The notes under the pieces: generated by a model | What the model was told of the DNA's origin: nothing | The model's database searches: none | What the model saw: the letters and a program-made list of their open reading frames with translations, nothing else | Position numbers and translations under genes: made by a program | Shown: positions 7,479 to 16,038 of the stretch, piece after piece | Position numbering within the stretch: the stretch's first letter is position 1 | Layout: each line of letters starts with the position of its first letter | DNA from: Stramenopiles sp. TOSAG23-2 | Lineage: Eukaryota; Sar | Length of the DNA: 21,026 bases | Direction of reading: 5' to 3' | Assembly (NCBI GenBank): GCA_900128395.1 | Contig: LT649544.1 | Coordinates: 1-21,026 of the forward strand

Positions 7479-10394
7479 ATGATAGGAAAAACCATTATTT
7501 ATAGCATATTTGCAATAGTTATTTTATCAAATATATCATTATTTGGTGAATCACAACCAGCTGGCGCGGCACCACCAGCAACACCAATTAAACCACAAGT
7601 AGCAGCTGCAGCACCAGCAGCACCAGCAGCAAAAGCACCAGCTGCTGCAGGTGCAGCACCAGCAGCACCAGCAGTACCAGCAGCAAAAGCACCAGCTGCT
7701 GCAGGTGCAGCACCAGTTGCACCAGTTGCCCCAGCAACTAAAACGCAAAAAAAGTTTCACGATAATACAAAAATTATCACAGCAAAGACAAAGCTTGATG
7801 GTGAAGTTATGGATATGCAATGGATTGGAAAAGGAAAAAATATTGTATTAATTTTAACCGAAGATGCAATTTTACACCGAAGTAATGATGATGGTAAAAC
7901 TTTTAGCAACCAGATGAAAAAATTACAAGCAGTTGCGCAAGGCAAAGGCAAAACCGTATCGGGAATACGTTACATGTTAGCTAGCAAAGCCGATCCATTG
8001 CGTGTTTTCTTTGTTGGTTCAGAAGATAGCCATTTTACCACTATGGATGGCGGTAAAACATTTAAGCTGGTAAATTCTGTTGTTGCATTTGAGGATATTA
8101 AATTGCATCCAACACATGCTGAGTGTATGATGGCTGCGCAAGATACATGTAGTGGTGGTAAGGCAAAAAAAGGACAACCGTGTTATCGTAAATTATGGGT
8201 ATCACATGATTTTGGACAAAGTTGGAGCCATGTTGCCGATAGAGTCCAACAATTTGATTGGACGGAGGAGGTACCAAAAAATATACGACCAAAAAATTGG
8301 AAACCAAGTGCACATTCAATCATTGCAACCATCTTCAAAAAAGGTAAGGAAGGAAATCAAAATTTAGATACATGGGATACCGATATTGATTTTGTCATCA
8401 CAAACGATGAGTTTAAAACACAAACTGTTGTAGTACCACATGGAAATAGATTTTTAATCATGGCAAATAAATTTTTCGTTGCTAGAAACCAACCAAAAGG
8501 AAAGGAAGAAGGAACTACGGTAAATTTGATGGTATGTGAACCATCTTTAAGTACATTTATTCCAGTACAAATGCCAGCAGAAGCAGCTGATTTGAAACAT
8601 CATGGATTCACGGTGGTAGATACATCGGAGGGACAAGTATTTTTGCAAATTAATCATGAAGGAGATGGTGCTGTGTGGGGACATTTGTACATGTCCGATG
8701 CAAGTGGTTTTCGCTATTCGTTATCATTGCGCGAAAACAGGCGTAATGATGATGGCACGTGTGATTTTGCAAAGTTCGAAGGCATGCAAGGTATTTACGT
8801 TGCTAATTTTTATGATTCTGATAGTCTTGGACCAAATCAAAAAAATACAGGTGCTGGCATGGGTATTCAAAAAGGTGATTCAAGAGCTGGTGCCTTTACG
8901 AAAAAATCAAAACGCCATGTTGGAGATGATCCAAATGTTCGAAGTGTGATTACTTTTAATAAAGGTGGTACGTGGAACTTTTTACAACCACCTGCAACGG
9001 ATAGTGAAGGAAAAGCAACAAATTGCTTTCCAAATGCAGGTTGTTCCTTGCATATTCACGGAACAAGCGATTATTGGGGTCCATTTTATTCATTAGACAG
9101 TGCAATTGGATTGGCAATGGCCACTGGTAACTTAGGATCAAGGTTGACCCCATATGCAGCGAAAACAAATACATATTTCACTCGAGACGGCGGCGTGACT
9201 TGGACGGAAGCGGCAAAAGGCTCCCACATTTACGAGTTTGGAGATCATGGTGGTTTAATTTTAATGACACGTGATAATGTACCAACCCAAACATTGAAAT
9301 ATTCATGGGACCAAGGACAATCATGGACGGAATTTCAATTTTCAAAAACCCCTGTTGAAGTAAATAATATTATCATCGAAAGGTCTGGCAAAGGGTTGCA
9401 ATTTTTATTGTACGGCACAGAGGAAGGAAGCGGTAAAGCCCGTTCCTCCGTAGTTTATTACTTGAATTTCAAAGAGCATGTGGCTGGGTGTAAAAATGTG
9501 AACAACCCAGATGCTGCAAATAGTGATTTTGAACAATGGGAACCACGCAACGTATTCCAAGGCAGCTCATGTATACTTGGACATGAAGTCAAATATACAC
9601 GCAGGAAACAAAATTCTGCATGTATGACTGGAAAAGCCCATGAACGTAGTGTATTTGTACGCAATTGCGAATGCACAGAAGCAGATTATGAATGCGACAT
9701 TGATTACTTCCGCGATGTAAACGCCGGTGTATGTGCATTGCAAAAAGCTGCAGATGGATCTCCAGTTGTTTATAATTTAACACAATCCATTGCAATGCAA
9801 TGTGGTAGAAAAGAAAATCAAGGTTATTATTACATGCCTACTGGATATCGACGTGTTGCTGGCGATACGTGTTCCGGTGGTATCAACCATTTAGGCTCTC
9901 AAGTTAGTTGTCCATCATGGGCTATTGGCCAAAGTGGTGGTGGATGGTTCCATTTTATATTGATGGGTTTGGGATTAGCAGTAGTTGCATATGGTGCATT
10001 TACTGCTAAAGGACGTGAAATATTTGGCACAATCTGTGGTAAACTTTCTTGCATTTTTAGTATTTTTAGTATTTGTTGTAAATCTAGTAGTAGAAATAAT
10101 TATCGCGATGGTTACAAACCAGTTAATAATGCAGACGACGATGATTTGGAAGATGGATATAAACCATACCAAGATGATGATGAAGAGATGGGTTTGGATG
10201 ATGATGATGATGATGATGATGCTGAGGAATTTAATAAGGGAGATCGATCATACAATCGAGATCGTAGACATGCAGAACGTATAGCAAGAGCATTAGAAGG
10301 TGAGGATGATGACGATGATGATGAAGATGGTGATGATTTGGATTTTGATGATGATAATGCATTTAATCCTAGAGAAGATGAATCACTTTTGTAA
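7479..10394 (+). CDS. VPS10/sortilin-type sorting receptor
   Basis: A type I membrane receptor of 971 aa. VPS10/sortilin proteins carry cargo between Golgi and endosome or vacuole. Residues 1-25 form a signal peptide (YSIFAIVILSNISLF). An Ala/Pro-rich linker (about 30-90) follows, containing an 18-residue tandem repeat. The VPS10 beta-propeller spans roughly 95-665 and has Asp-box motifs such as SNDDGKTF, TMDGGKTF, SHDFGQSW, TRDGGVTW and SWDQGQSW. The Cys-rich 10CC module (about 669-812) contains the diagnostic FEQWEPRN, CILG, YTRRK and CECTEADYECD blocks. One transmembrane helix (about 822-843) precedes a very acidic cytosolic tail of about 127 aa. The tail has two GYKP motifs and ends in DESLL, a DxxLL signal of the kind GGA adaptors bind in sortilin. 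A single propeller makes it sortilin-like, not yeast Vps10-like with two. Single exon. Confidence 0.95.
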   Translation: MIGKTIIYSIFAIVILSNISLFGESQPAGAAPPATPIKPQVAAAAPAAPAAKAPAAAGAAPAAPAVPAAKAPAAAGAAPVAPVAPATKTQKKFHDNTKIITAKTKLDGEVMDMQWIGKGKNIVLILTEDAILHRSNDDGKTFSNQMKKLQAVAQGKGKTVSGIRYMLASKADPLRVFFVGSEDSHFTTMDGGKTFKLVNSVVAFEDIKLHPTHAECMMAAQDTCSGGKAKKGQPCYRKLWVSHDFGQSWSHVADRVQQFDWTEEVPKNIRPKNWKPSAHSIIATIFKKGKEGNQNLDTWDTDIDFVITNDEFKTQTVVVPHGNRFLIMANKFFVARNQPKGKEEGTTVNLMVCEPSLSTFIPVQMPAEAADLKHHGFTVVDTSEGQVFLQINHEGDGAVWGHLYMSDASGFRYSLSLRENRRNDDGTCDFAKFEGMQGIYVANFYDSDSLGPNQKNTGAGMGIQKGDSRAGAFTKKSKRHVGDDPNVRSVITFNKGGTWNFLQPPATDSEGKATNCFPNAGCSLHIHGTSDYWGPFYSLDSAIGLAMATGNLGSRLTPYAAKTNTYFTRDGGVTWTEAAKGSHIYEFGDHGGLILMTRDNVPTQTLKYSWDQGQSWTEFQFSKTPVEVNNIIIERSGKGLQFLLYGTEEGSGKARSSVVYYLNFKEHVAGCKNVNNPDAANSDFEQWEPRNVFQGSSCILGHEVKYTRRKQNSACMTGKAHERSVFVRNCECTEADYECDIDYFRDVNAGVCALQKAADGSPVVYNLTQSIAMQCGRKENQGYYYMPTGYRRVAGDTCSGGINHLGSQVSCPSWAIGQSGGGWFHFILMGLGLAVVAYGAFTAKGREIFGTICGKLSCIFSIFSICCKSSSRNNYRDGYKPVNNADDDDLEDGYKPYQDDDEEMGLDDDDDDDDAEEFNKGDRSYNRDRRHAERIARALEGEDDDDDDEDGDDLDFDDDNAFNPREDESLL
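7624..7731 (+). repeat. 54-bp in-frame tandem repeat (Ala/Pro linker of VPS10 receptor)
   Basis: Two copies with a 54-bp period encode an 18-residue unit beginning PAAKAPAAAGAAP. The first two thirds of each copy are nearly identical in DNA, pointing to recent replication slippage. The linker lies between signal peptide and propeller and could be O-glycosylated. Confidence 0.75.
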
Positions 10395-10607
10395 AACAAA
10401 CGCACTGTATGTAGTATATGTGGATTTATATTCTACATATATAATACATTACGTTTCGTACATAAATAGATATGGGTAAAAAAAGAAAACATTTTAAAAA
10501 TTTAGGAACACAAAAAGTATATTTTTTTTATTAAATTTGACATTTTTAAATACGAATACACATACACACACACACATCACATACACACACACACATATAT
10601 AATACGA
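10395..10607. repeat. Convergent spacer with (CA)n tracts
   Basis: 213 bp between the 3' ends of the VPS10 and BART genes. It contains a TTTCGTAC motif near 10453 and two (CA)n tracts, about 10562-10576 and 10581-10594. These probably form the two overlapping 3' UTRs. Confidence 0.55.
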
Positions 10608-11084
10608 TCATTTCTTCCGTTTACTACCACCATCATCATCTTTCTCCGCCGTATTATTATTATGATGAGATGCCCAGCTTTTTAAAATATAAAAATAATA
10701 ATCTCGTTTATCCTTCCCTTTCATTAAATCAGCAAATATTGAATAATCATTAATAGTTAATAATAAATCAATAAACGTTTGTATATTTCCATCGCTTTCA
10801 TCACGCAATGTGGCGCAGATATCTAAAAATTTCTCAATGGTTACATTATTTGCCTTCAAAGGTTCTTCTAGGATGCTATCCATTAGTTTACAATATTTTC
10901 CGTGTATTTCTGTGTAAATGAATTTATGTTCTTCGTCAGTCGTATCCCAAAATTTTGAATGTTCTTCCATAAAATCTTTTATTGTATTAATTGTTTCATT
11001 TGATAATGTGGAATTCACTACTGCTTTCAATACTTTTCCACCATAAAATTTATCCACAATGAAATTTGTTATTGATTTCTTCAT
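10608..11084 (-). CDS. ARL2BP: BART-domain protein, ADP-ribosylation-factor-like 2-binding protein
   Basis: A small cytosolic protein of 158 aa from the ATG at 11084. ARL2BP binds the GTP form of the ARL2/ARL3 GTPases and takes part in ciliary, mitochondrial and nuclear-retention functions. The BART domain (about 15-125) matches ARL2BP along its length: DFMEEHSKFWDTTDEEHKFIYTEI, then YCKLMDSILEE, and the closing FIDLLLTINDYSIFADLM, equivalent to the animal DIFDMLLTFTDFLAFKEM block. The tail is basic and charged (KDDDGGSKRKK). The frame stays open to an ATG at 11210, but the extra 42 residues are Ile/Tyr/Lys-rich like the flanking AT-rich DNA and are not part of BART, so I prefer the internal start. 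It is convergent with the VPS10 gene and divergent from the PAQR gene. CFAP36 also has a BART domain but is longer. Confidence 0.86.
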   Translation of the reverse strand: MKKSITNFIVDKFYGGKVLKAVVNSTLSNETINTIKDFMEEHSKFWDTTDEEHKFIYTEIHGKYCKLMDSILEEPLKANNVTIEKFLDICATLRDESDGNIQTFIDLLLTINDYSIFADLMKGKDKRDYYFYILKSWASHHNNNTAEKDDDGGSKRKK

Positions 11085-11558
11085 CTTCTTGTTGAAGTAT
11101 TTTTGTATATATACATAGAAAAAATATATTATTTTCAAAATGTAACTTGATTCCTTCACATATATATTTATTATTTCTATATTTTTTATTTTGGGCATGC
11201 AGTTGGCCAAGTTGTTATTGTTGGGTGTAGGTGGTGAATTTGAATTTTATTAATAACGACGACGAGATCAATATATAATAATATAAATACGAAGAAGACT
11301 AGAAGAATATATTAGAAAAATAGATGAAAATATAGAAAAATAGATGAATACTGGTAAATAATAATTGTACGTCTAATTAAATTCATCCAACGAATCGCAA
11401 ATATTTGTAATACTGGTATTCATTTGTTTTATATTTTCTTTTTTAAAAAATCGATATCAATATTATCTTGCGTTAATAAAATATTTATTAATTGTTTTTG
11501 TAAATTTATAATTTTATTATTAATAATAATAATAATATACATTTTAGTAATATTAAAT
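11085..11558. other. Divergent promoter region (ARL2BP / 6TM-PAQR gene)
   Basis: 474 bp shared by two outward-facing genes. It is very AT-rich, with a repeated AGAAAAATAGATGAA unit near 11313-11347 (about 21-bp period) and an AAT run just before the PAQR ATG. No gene is seen beyond the possible N-terminal extension of ARL2BP. Confidence 0.45.
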
Positions 11559-13871
11559 ATGTGTAGCATTTTTTTATGTTGTGGAGATGATTGGAATGCA
11601 AATTATACAACAACACAAGAAGATTTTGAAAAACAACAATTATCCGAACAATTAAAAAAAGCAACAATACAATTACGAGAAAATACTCGTACAACACTAC
11701 ATATTGGAAGAGAAAATTGGAATAAATTAACGCTGGCATTTCCAGACAAAGTGATTGAAGATGCATATATGATGTATTTTAATATTGTACGTAAAGAAGC
11801 TACTAGAAGCTCAATATTAATGGTTAGCTTTAGTTATATACTTTTTCAAATTTTTTCATGGCAAGCTTCATCAATATATGATTTAATGCTACGTGGAGGA
11901 TATGTAATATTATTACTTTCCATGTTTGCCTCGTCTTTTTCAGATACGTATGCAAGGAATGTCCAAATGTATTCGTTAATAGTGGCATCTTTTACATTCA
12001 TCGAAGCATTGGCTGAAGCAACTATATTATCACATTTAATTAGTCCATATACAATTATTATTATTGTTCTTTTGTTATTAATGTGGACCGTATTTGTACG
12101 ATTTCGATTTATTTACTGTACGTACATATAGTTGAAACATACACATACATATGCACACACACACACACACACACAAATATATATCTTCCGAAAGTTACAT
12201 TACAACAAAAATACTAACAAAAATTTTCATATATAGGCCTAAGTTTATGTTTAATTGCAATTGTTCCATACAATATTCTTTGTTTTGTATTATTAGGCGG
12301 TGGCCATATACATATTTATGTCGATGGAAAAGGTGGTTTAGTGACATTGTTGCTTTATTACAATGCAATTTTATTATTAGTAGCAATTAGTGTTTGTAAA
12401 ATGGCACATCGATTTGAAACTTCTTCACGATACAATTTTTTATCTTATTGCTCGAAAATATATGAAAGTAGAGAAGCATGGAGTCCTTCCACTGATAGTC
12501 CAAATAGGCGTAAAACATATGAAACTGCAGAACATTTATTAGGTATTAAAACAATGGAAACAACAGTACCAAATAATAGATTGGATAATAATGAAGGTGA
12601 AGAAAAAACATCGCCATTATCTTCTACTATAAATGTAACTAATAATACGACTCCAACAAAGAATAATAATAATAATAGTAGTAGTAGTAGTAGTAGTAAT
12701 AGCCGTCAACGACGACAACAACAACGCAATCTTTCTTCACCATTATTACGTGCTAGAGTTGGATCGTATACTACCTTTAGTTCAGAAGATGAAGAAGATG
12801 GCATGTATAATATTAGCAATGGACCAAGGACACCACGTAGCTCACATGATGGGGAAGAAGGTATTTCAGCGGCATGGGGTCGTATAAAATCAGCGCATAA
12901 TCAACGTGGGTTTTCTGCTGGCCTTGGTTTGATTAGTAATACAGATCAAATATTACGACAAAGTAGTGTTGAAGCAAAAAATTATAGAGAATTTTTATAT
13001 CGTGATTCAACATTAGATGATTTAACTAGCCCAAGAATTGTTACTGCAGATGATTTACCATATTGGCTGGCTCCATATCCATATATTCATTATGGTTATC
13101 GCGTATATTATACTTCAAATATGTGTTTTCGTAGTATTTTTCAATGGCATAATGAAACGATGAATATATGGACGGAGATTTTTCCATGCATTTGTTTCAT
13201 TGCATATAGTATTGATTACATGTTGAACGATGAATTGATTGTAAATGCACCTACAATGGATAAAGTCATTATTGCCATTGGTTTATTTGGCGCATTGGTT
13301 TTAAGACCATTATTATCAGCTGGTGCTCATACCTATTCAATCATTAGTTCATATCACTATGTTTTGTGGTGGGGTATTGATTATTTTAGTATATGCATAG
13401 CAATTGTATGCAGTTCATTAGTTTATTCTCATTTTACATTTTATTGTCAGCCACAACAATATATATTTTATGTTATCAGTACCGTAGGTTTGTTAATTTC
13501 AACTTTATTAGCTGTTGTATATGTAGCAAGTCCAGGTGTTCGTGTTGGTAGCTTTCTTTTATTGATTTTATTGGCAAATGTAATGCCATTAACATGGCAA
13601 ATTGTTATTCAATTTACAACGAAAGAGGAAGGATTGATTGTACCAGCTGGTTATTTAATTAAATGGGGTGTTGCTTTAGGTATTATGGGAGTAGGATTGA
13701 TTATTAAATCAAGTATGATACCCGAAATTTGTTCAACACGTAATAAATTTGATTACATATTTAATTCTCATAATTGGTGGCATGTATGCATTAATTGTGG
13801 TTTTATATTTATGTTTCCAGCAATTTCAACATATTTAGAATGGAGAAAAAATACCATTTGCCCTGCAAGTT

Positions 13872-13873
<2 letters not shown>
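11559..13873 (+). CDS. Six-TM cyclase-type domain fused to PAQR/AdipoR-type receptor (two exons)
   Basis: Coding exons 11559-12117 and 12237-13873 give a 731-aa polytopic membrane protein. The N-terminus (MCSIFLCC) may be palmitoylated. Residues about 60-245 form six hydrophobic helices with the signature of N-terminal membrane domains of many protist class III cyclases and kinases: FPDKVIEDAY before helix 1, FVRFRF before helix 5, and HRFETSSRYNFL after helix 6. A Ser/Asn/Arg-rich cytosolic linker (about 250-450) follows. The C-terminal PAQR (HlyIII) domain starts at GYRVYY (about 473), then SIFQWHNETMNIWTE and seven helices. The predicted zinc ligands are H551 (AHTYS), D568 (GIDYF), H698 and H702 (SHNWWH). 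Their spacings of 17 and 4 match human AdipoR1 H191/D208 and H337/H341. PAQR receptors have ceramidase-like activity or sense lipids or steroids. No kinase or cyclase domain follows. The fusion is unusual; the joint role is unknown. Confidence 0.9.
12118..12236 (+). other. Spliceosomal intron in the 6TM-PAQR gene
   Basis: A 119-bp phase-1 intron, donor GTACGT at 12118, acceptor CATATATAG ending 12236. Splicing rebuilds a Cys codon and joins RFRFIY to LSLCLIAIVPYN, completing transmembrane helix 5. The intron contains a (CA)n tract at about 12154-12175. Without splicing, translation stops at TAG in the donor region. Confidence 0.9.

Positions 13874-13876
<3 letters not shown>

Positions 13877-13902
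<26 letters not shown>
13877..13902 (+). repeat. (GA)n microsatellite directly after PAQR stop
   Basis: Thirteen GA dinucleotides beginning 4 bp after the TGA stop, so the tract is almost certainly in the 3' UTR. Confidence 0.85.
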
Positions 13903-14046
13903 TAATACTATATTTTAAGATCACAAAAAGTGTTTTCAAAAATATATATATTATCTTGAGATATGATATCTCTCTCTATATAATACCACATCAAAATATA
14001 CTACGAAGCGTAGATAAAAGCGTATAGATAATGTGATTACGTATGA

Positions 14047-14081
14047 TACTTCGTATTTTTTACGAAGTACGAAGTTCGTAC
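14047..14081. repeat. Two overlapping ACGAA/TTCGT hairpins
   Basis: TACTTCGTA (14047-14055) and TACGAAGTA (14061-14069) form a perfect 9-bp stem around a five-T loop. GTACGAAGTTCGTAC (14067-14081) is a second palindrome with 7-bp arms that overlaps it. A related CTACG-AAG-CGTAG hairpin lies at 14001-14013. In RNA these would be short stem-loops in both 3' UTRs. Confidence 0.7.
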
Positions 14082-14254
14082 ATATATTAAAAAAATAGAG
14101 TAAAATTATTTATATATATAACACTTTAGATTTTAACCGCATCTTTTATTTTATAAAAAATATGCATATGTCATTACGCCGTACGTATAATTTGTTTTTT
14201 CATAAAAAAAATAATTTTCAATATTATCATATCATAGATCATCATTTAATTTAA

Positions 14255-15466
14255 TTAATAATTTATATATTTATACGCATCTTCCACACCATTTGAACGA
14301 AAACCCCATTTTCTAGCTGCACGTGGTAAATATTCAATAGCATCACCATGATATTTAGCAATTCCATTATATATTCGATATGTTGTTAATTCACTTAATC
14401 CATATCTATTCGTGTTGTCTCGTGATCCAACAAACATATCTGAATTTGACGGGGCAATGACGAAAGGACATGAGCATTTGGCAACCCTTTCGCCATCATG
14501 ATAAAGACTTAATATTCCATTTGAGCGAACATATGCAACATGGTGATATTGATTATCGCATCTAGCATTATATTTTTTCACATCAATTTCTTCTACATCG
14601 TCCGGGTTATCCAAGATATTAAATAATTCACAACTATTATCAGCAACTACAAATGTAACATCAGAGTTCACTTCGCCTTTTCCACGATGCCATGCACTTG
14701 CTAAATAGAAATCCATTCCTTTTTTGTCAGGTGAGAAAAAAGCATAATTCAATATCATAATATCTTCATTTTTAAATTCTTCATCAAATTTACACCACAA
14801 TTCAATTGTAAAATCATACACACCAAAATCAAATTTTCGCATATCCCATTCTGTATGATGAATTAAAAATCCTCGATTATGTTTTCGTTCAAAATCAAAT
14901 ACACAATTCCATGGATGATGTTGTTGATGATTGATATTATTGTTTTTTTCATTATTATTATTATTATTGTTGTTTTTGGTATTATTATTATTATTATTAT
15001 TATTGTTATCTTTGACATCTCTAACCTGCGGAAGAAATGTTCCAAGTCCTTGACAAGTTATTTCTTGTTTGGAAATTTTATCATGGAAACAGTGACGAGC
15101 TGGCGTGACAAGCAATGTGGTACCACGTTTTAGACATTGACAAAACGTTAAAAATAATTGTCGTGTTTTTGTAATAGAAGAACTGCACATTGCAGCTCCT
15201 TGTTCAGAAATATATTGTTCAACTTGACTGCCAAAATGCTTTTGCAATAATAATTTCCATAAATAAATATTTTCTGACAAAAACTTATACCAATCTTTAC
15301 AGACTAAATTAAACATTGCTATATCATTAATGTGGCAAAAGAACGTTGTAAATATGTAATTTAAACAATTTTCATTCAATTTATGTGCTTGCGTTGGAAA
15401 TATAATTCCTTGTATAAAAACATCTTTCTTTTGCCCGTTTTTAGTTGGAGATGATAGACTTGTCAT
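14255..15466 (-). CDS. F-box protein with C-terminal LamG-like jellyroll
   Basis: A single-exon gene of 403 aa. F-box proteins are substrate receptors of SCF ubiquitin ligases. Residues about 30-75 fit an F-box (LNENCLNYIFTTFF...LVCKDWYKFLSENIYLWKLLL). A linker with poly-Asn (about 153-178) follows. Residues about 205-385 look like a concanavalin A-like/LamG jellyroll: YDFTIELWCKF, ILNYAFF, a central HHVAYVRSNGILSLYHDGE strand pair, and MFVGSRDNTNRYGLSELTTYRIYNG. Such jellyrolls often bind glycans or peptides, so the domain probably selects the substrate. This is inferred from architecture. No signal peptide is present, in keeping with an intracellular protein. Its 3' end faces the PAQR gene; the FBH1-like helicase follows on the same strand. 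Confidence 0.82.
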   Translation of the reverse strand: MTSLSSPTKNGQKKDVFIQGIIFPTQAHKLNENCLNYIFTTFFCHINDIAMFNLVCKDWYKFLSENIYLWKLLLQKHFGSQVEQYISEQGAAMCSSSITKTRQLFLTFCQCLKRGTTLLVTPARHCFHDKISKQEITCQGLGTFLPQVRDVKDNNNNNNNNNTKNNNNNNNNEKNNNINHQQHHPWNCVFDFERKHNRGFLIHHTEWDMRKFDFGVYDFTIELWCKFDEEFKNEDIMILNYAFFSPDKKGMDFYLASAWHRGKGEVNSDVTFVVADNSCELFNILDNPDDVEEIDVKKYNARCDNQYHHVAYVRSNGILSLYHDGERVAKCSCPFVIAPSNSDMFVGSRDNTNRYGLSELTTYRIYNGIAKYHGDAIEYLPRAARKWGFRSNGVEDAYKYINY

Positions 15467-15683
15467 CTTAATATATATATTTAATATTATTTACTTGGTT
15501 GTCGATAACGATAAGTATATATGAAAATCACAGGTAATTTTCATCCACGATAGTTTGAATCTATTTTGGTTATATTATCCGATATTGCAATGCATATATA
15601 TATATATATATAGATAGATAATATGTTTATGTTCAAAATGAATATATTGAATATATATATGTATTCTTCATTTTATTTTATGC

Positions 15684-15720
15684 TAATAATTATTATTGTG
15701 GTGCATTTCAATAATTATTA
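15684..15720. repeat. AT-rich inverted repeat
   Basis: TAATAATTATT (15684-15694) and its exact reverse complement AATAATTATTA (15710-15720) flank a 15-nt loop, about 220 bp upstream of the F-box gene start. It may be a chance product of AAT/ATT repeats. Confidence 0.5.
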
Positions 15721-15794
15721 TTATTATGATGAAAAAAGAGGGAGGAGGTTCGCTGGTTCGTGCGTTCTCGAGGCCCTCTAAACCGTGAGAAAAC

Positions 15795-16038
15795 TGTACA
15801 CTTAACACTATTCACTATAGGGGAAATATTCATCATTTTTTCTATATTTTCGGATATTTACTATTTTTCCAAATATATTGAAAATAAAATTGGTATTTTA
15901 GAAAACGATATATAAATGTACACTTAACACTATTCACTATAGGGGAAATATTCATCATTTTTTCTATATGTTCGGATATTTACTATTTTTCCAAATATAT
16001 TGAAAATAAAATTGGTATTTTAGAAAACGATATATAAA
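15795..16038. repeat. 122-bp direct tandem duplication
   Basis: Copy 1 is 15795-15916 and copy 2 is 15917-16038, adjacent with no spacer. I see one mismatch (T to G at about copy position 54), so the duplication is recent. Each copy carries TCACTATAGGG near its left end. There is no open frame and no terminal inverted repeat. Confidence 0.92.

Larger units (their letters stand above)
13874..14254. other. Convergent intergenic region (PAQR / F-box-LamG)
   Basis: 381 bp between two 3' ends. It starts with a (GA)n tract (13877-13902). It contains the densest group of ACGAA/TTCGT palindromes in the window (14001-14081) and a GCCGTACGTAT motif near 14177. No coding sequence is seen. Confidence 0.55.

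Noticed and set aside
11085-11210. Upstream start adding 42 residues to ARL2BP
   Set aside because: The extension is Ile/Tyr/Lys-rich like flanking DNA and lies outside the BART domain; a downstream ATG at 11084 fits better, although the longer form cannot be excluded.
12151-12390. 79-codon frame starting in a (CA)n tract
   Set aside because: It lies in the intron and exon 2 of the PAQR gene in another frame; the spliced frame gives continuous transmembrane helices.
15740-15795. CG-rich patch considered as a tRNA fragment (GGTTCG)
   Set aside because: The flanking arms do not pair into a tRNA.
15795-16038. 122-bp tandem repeat considered as a CRISPR-like array
   Set aside because: Only two head-to-tail copies with no spacer, in a eukaryotic context.
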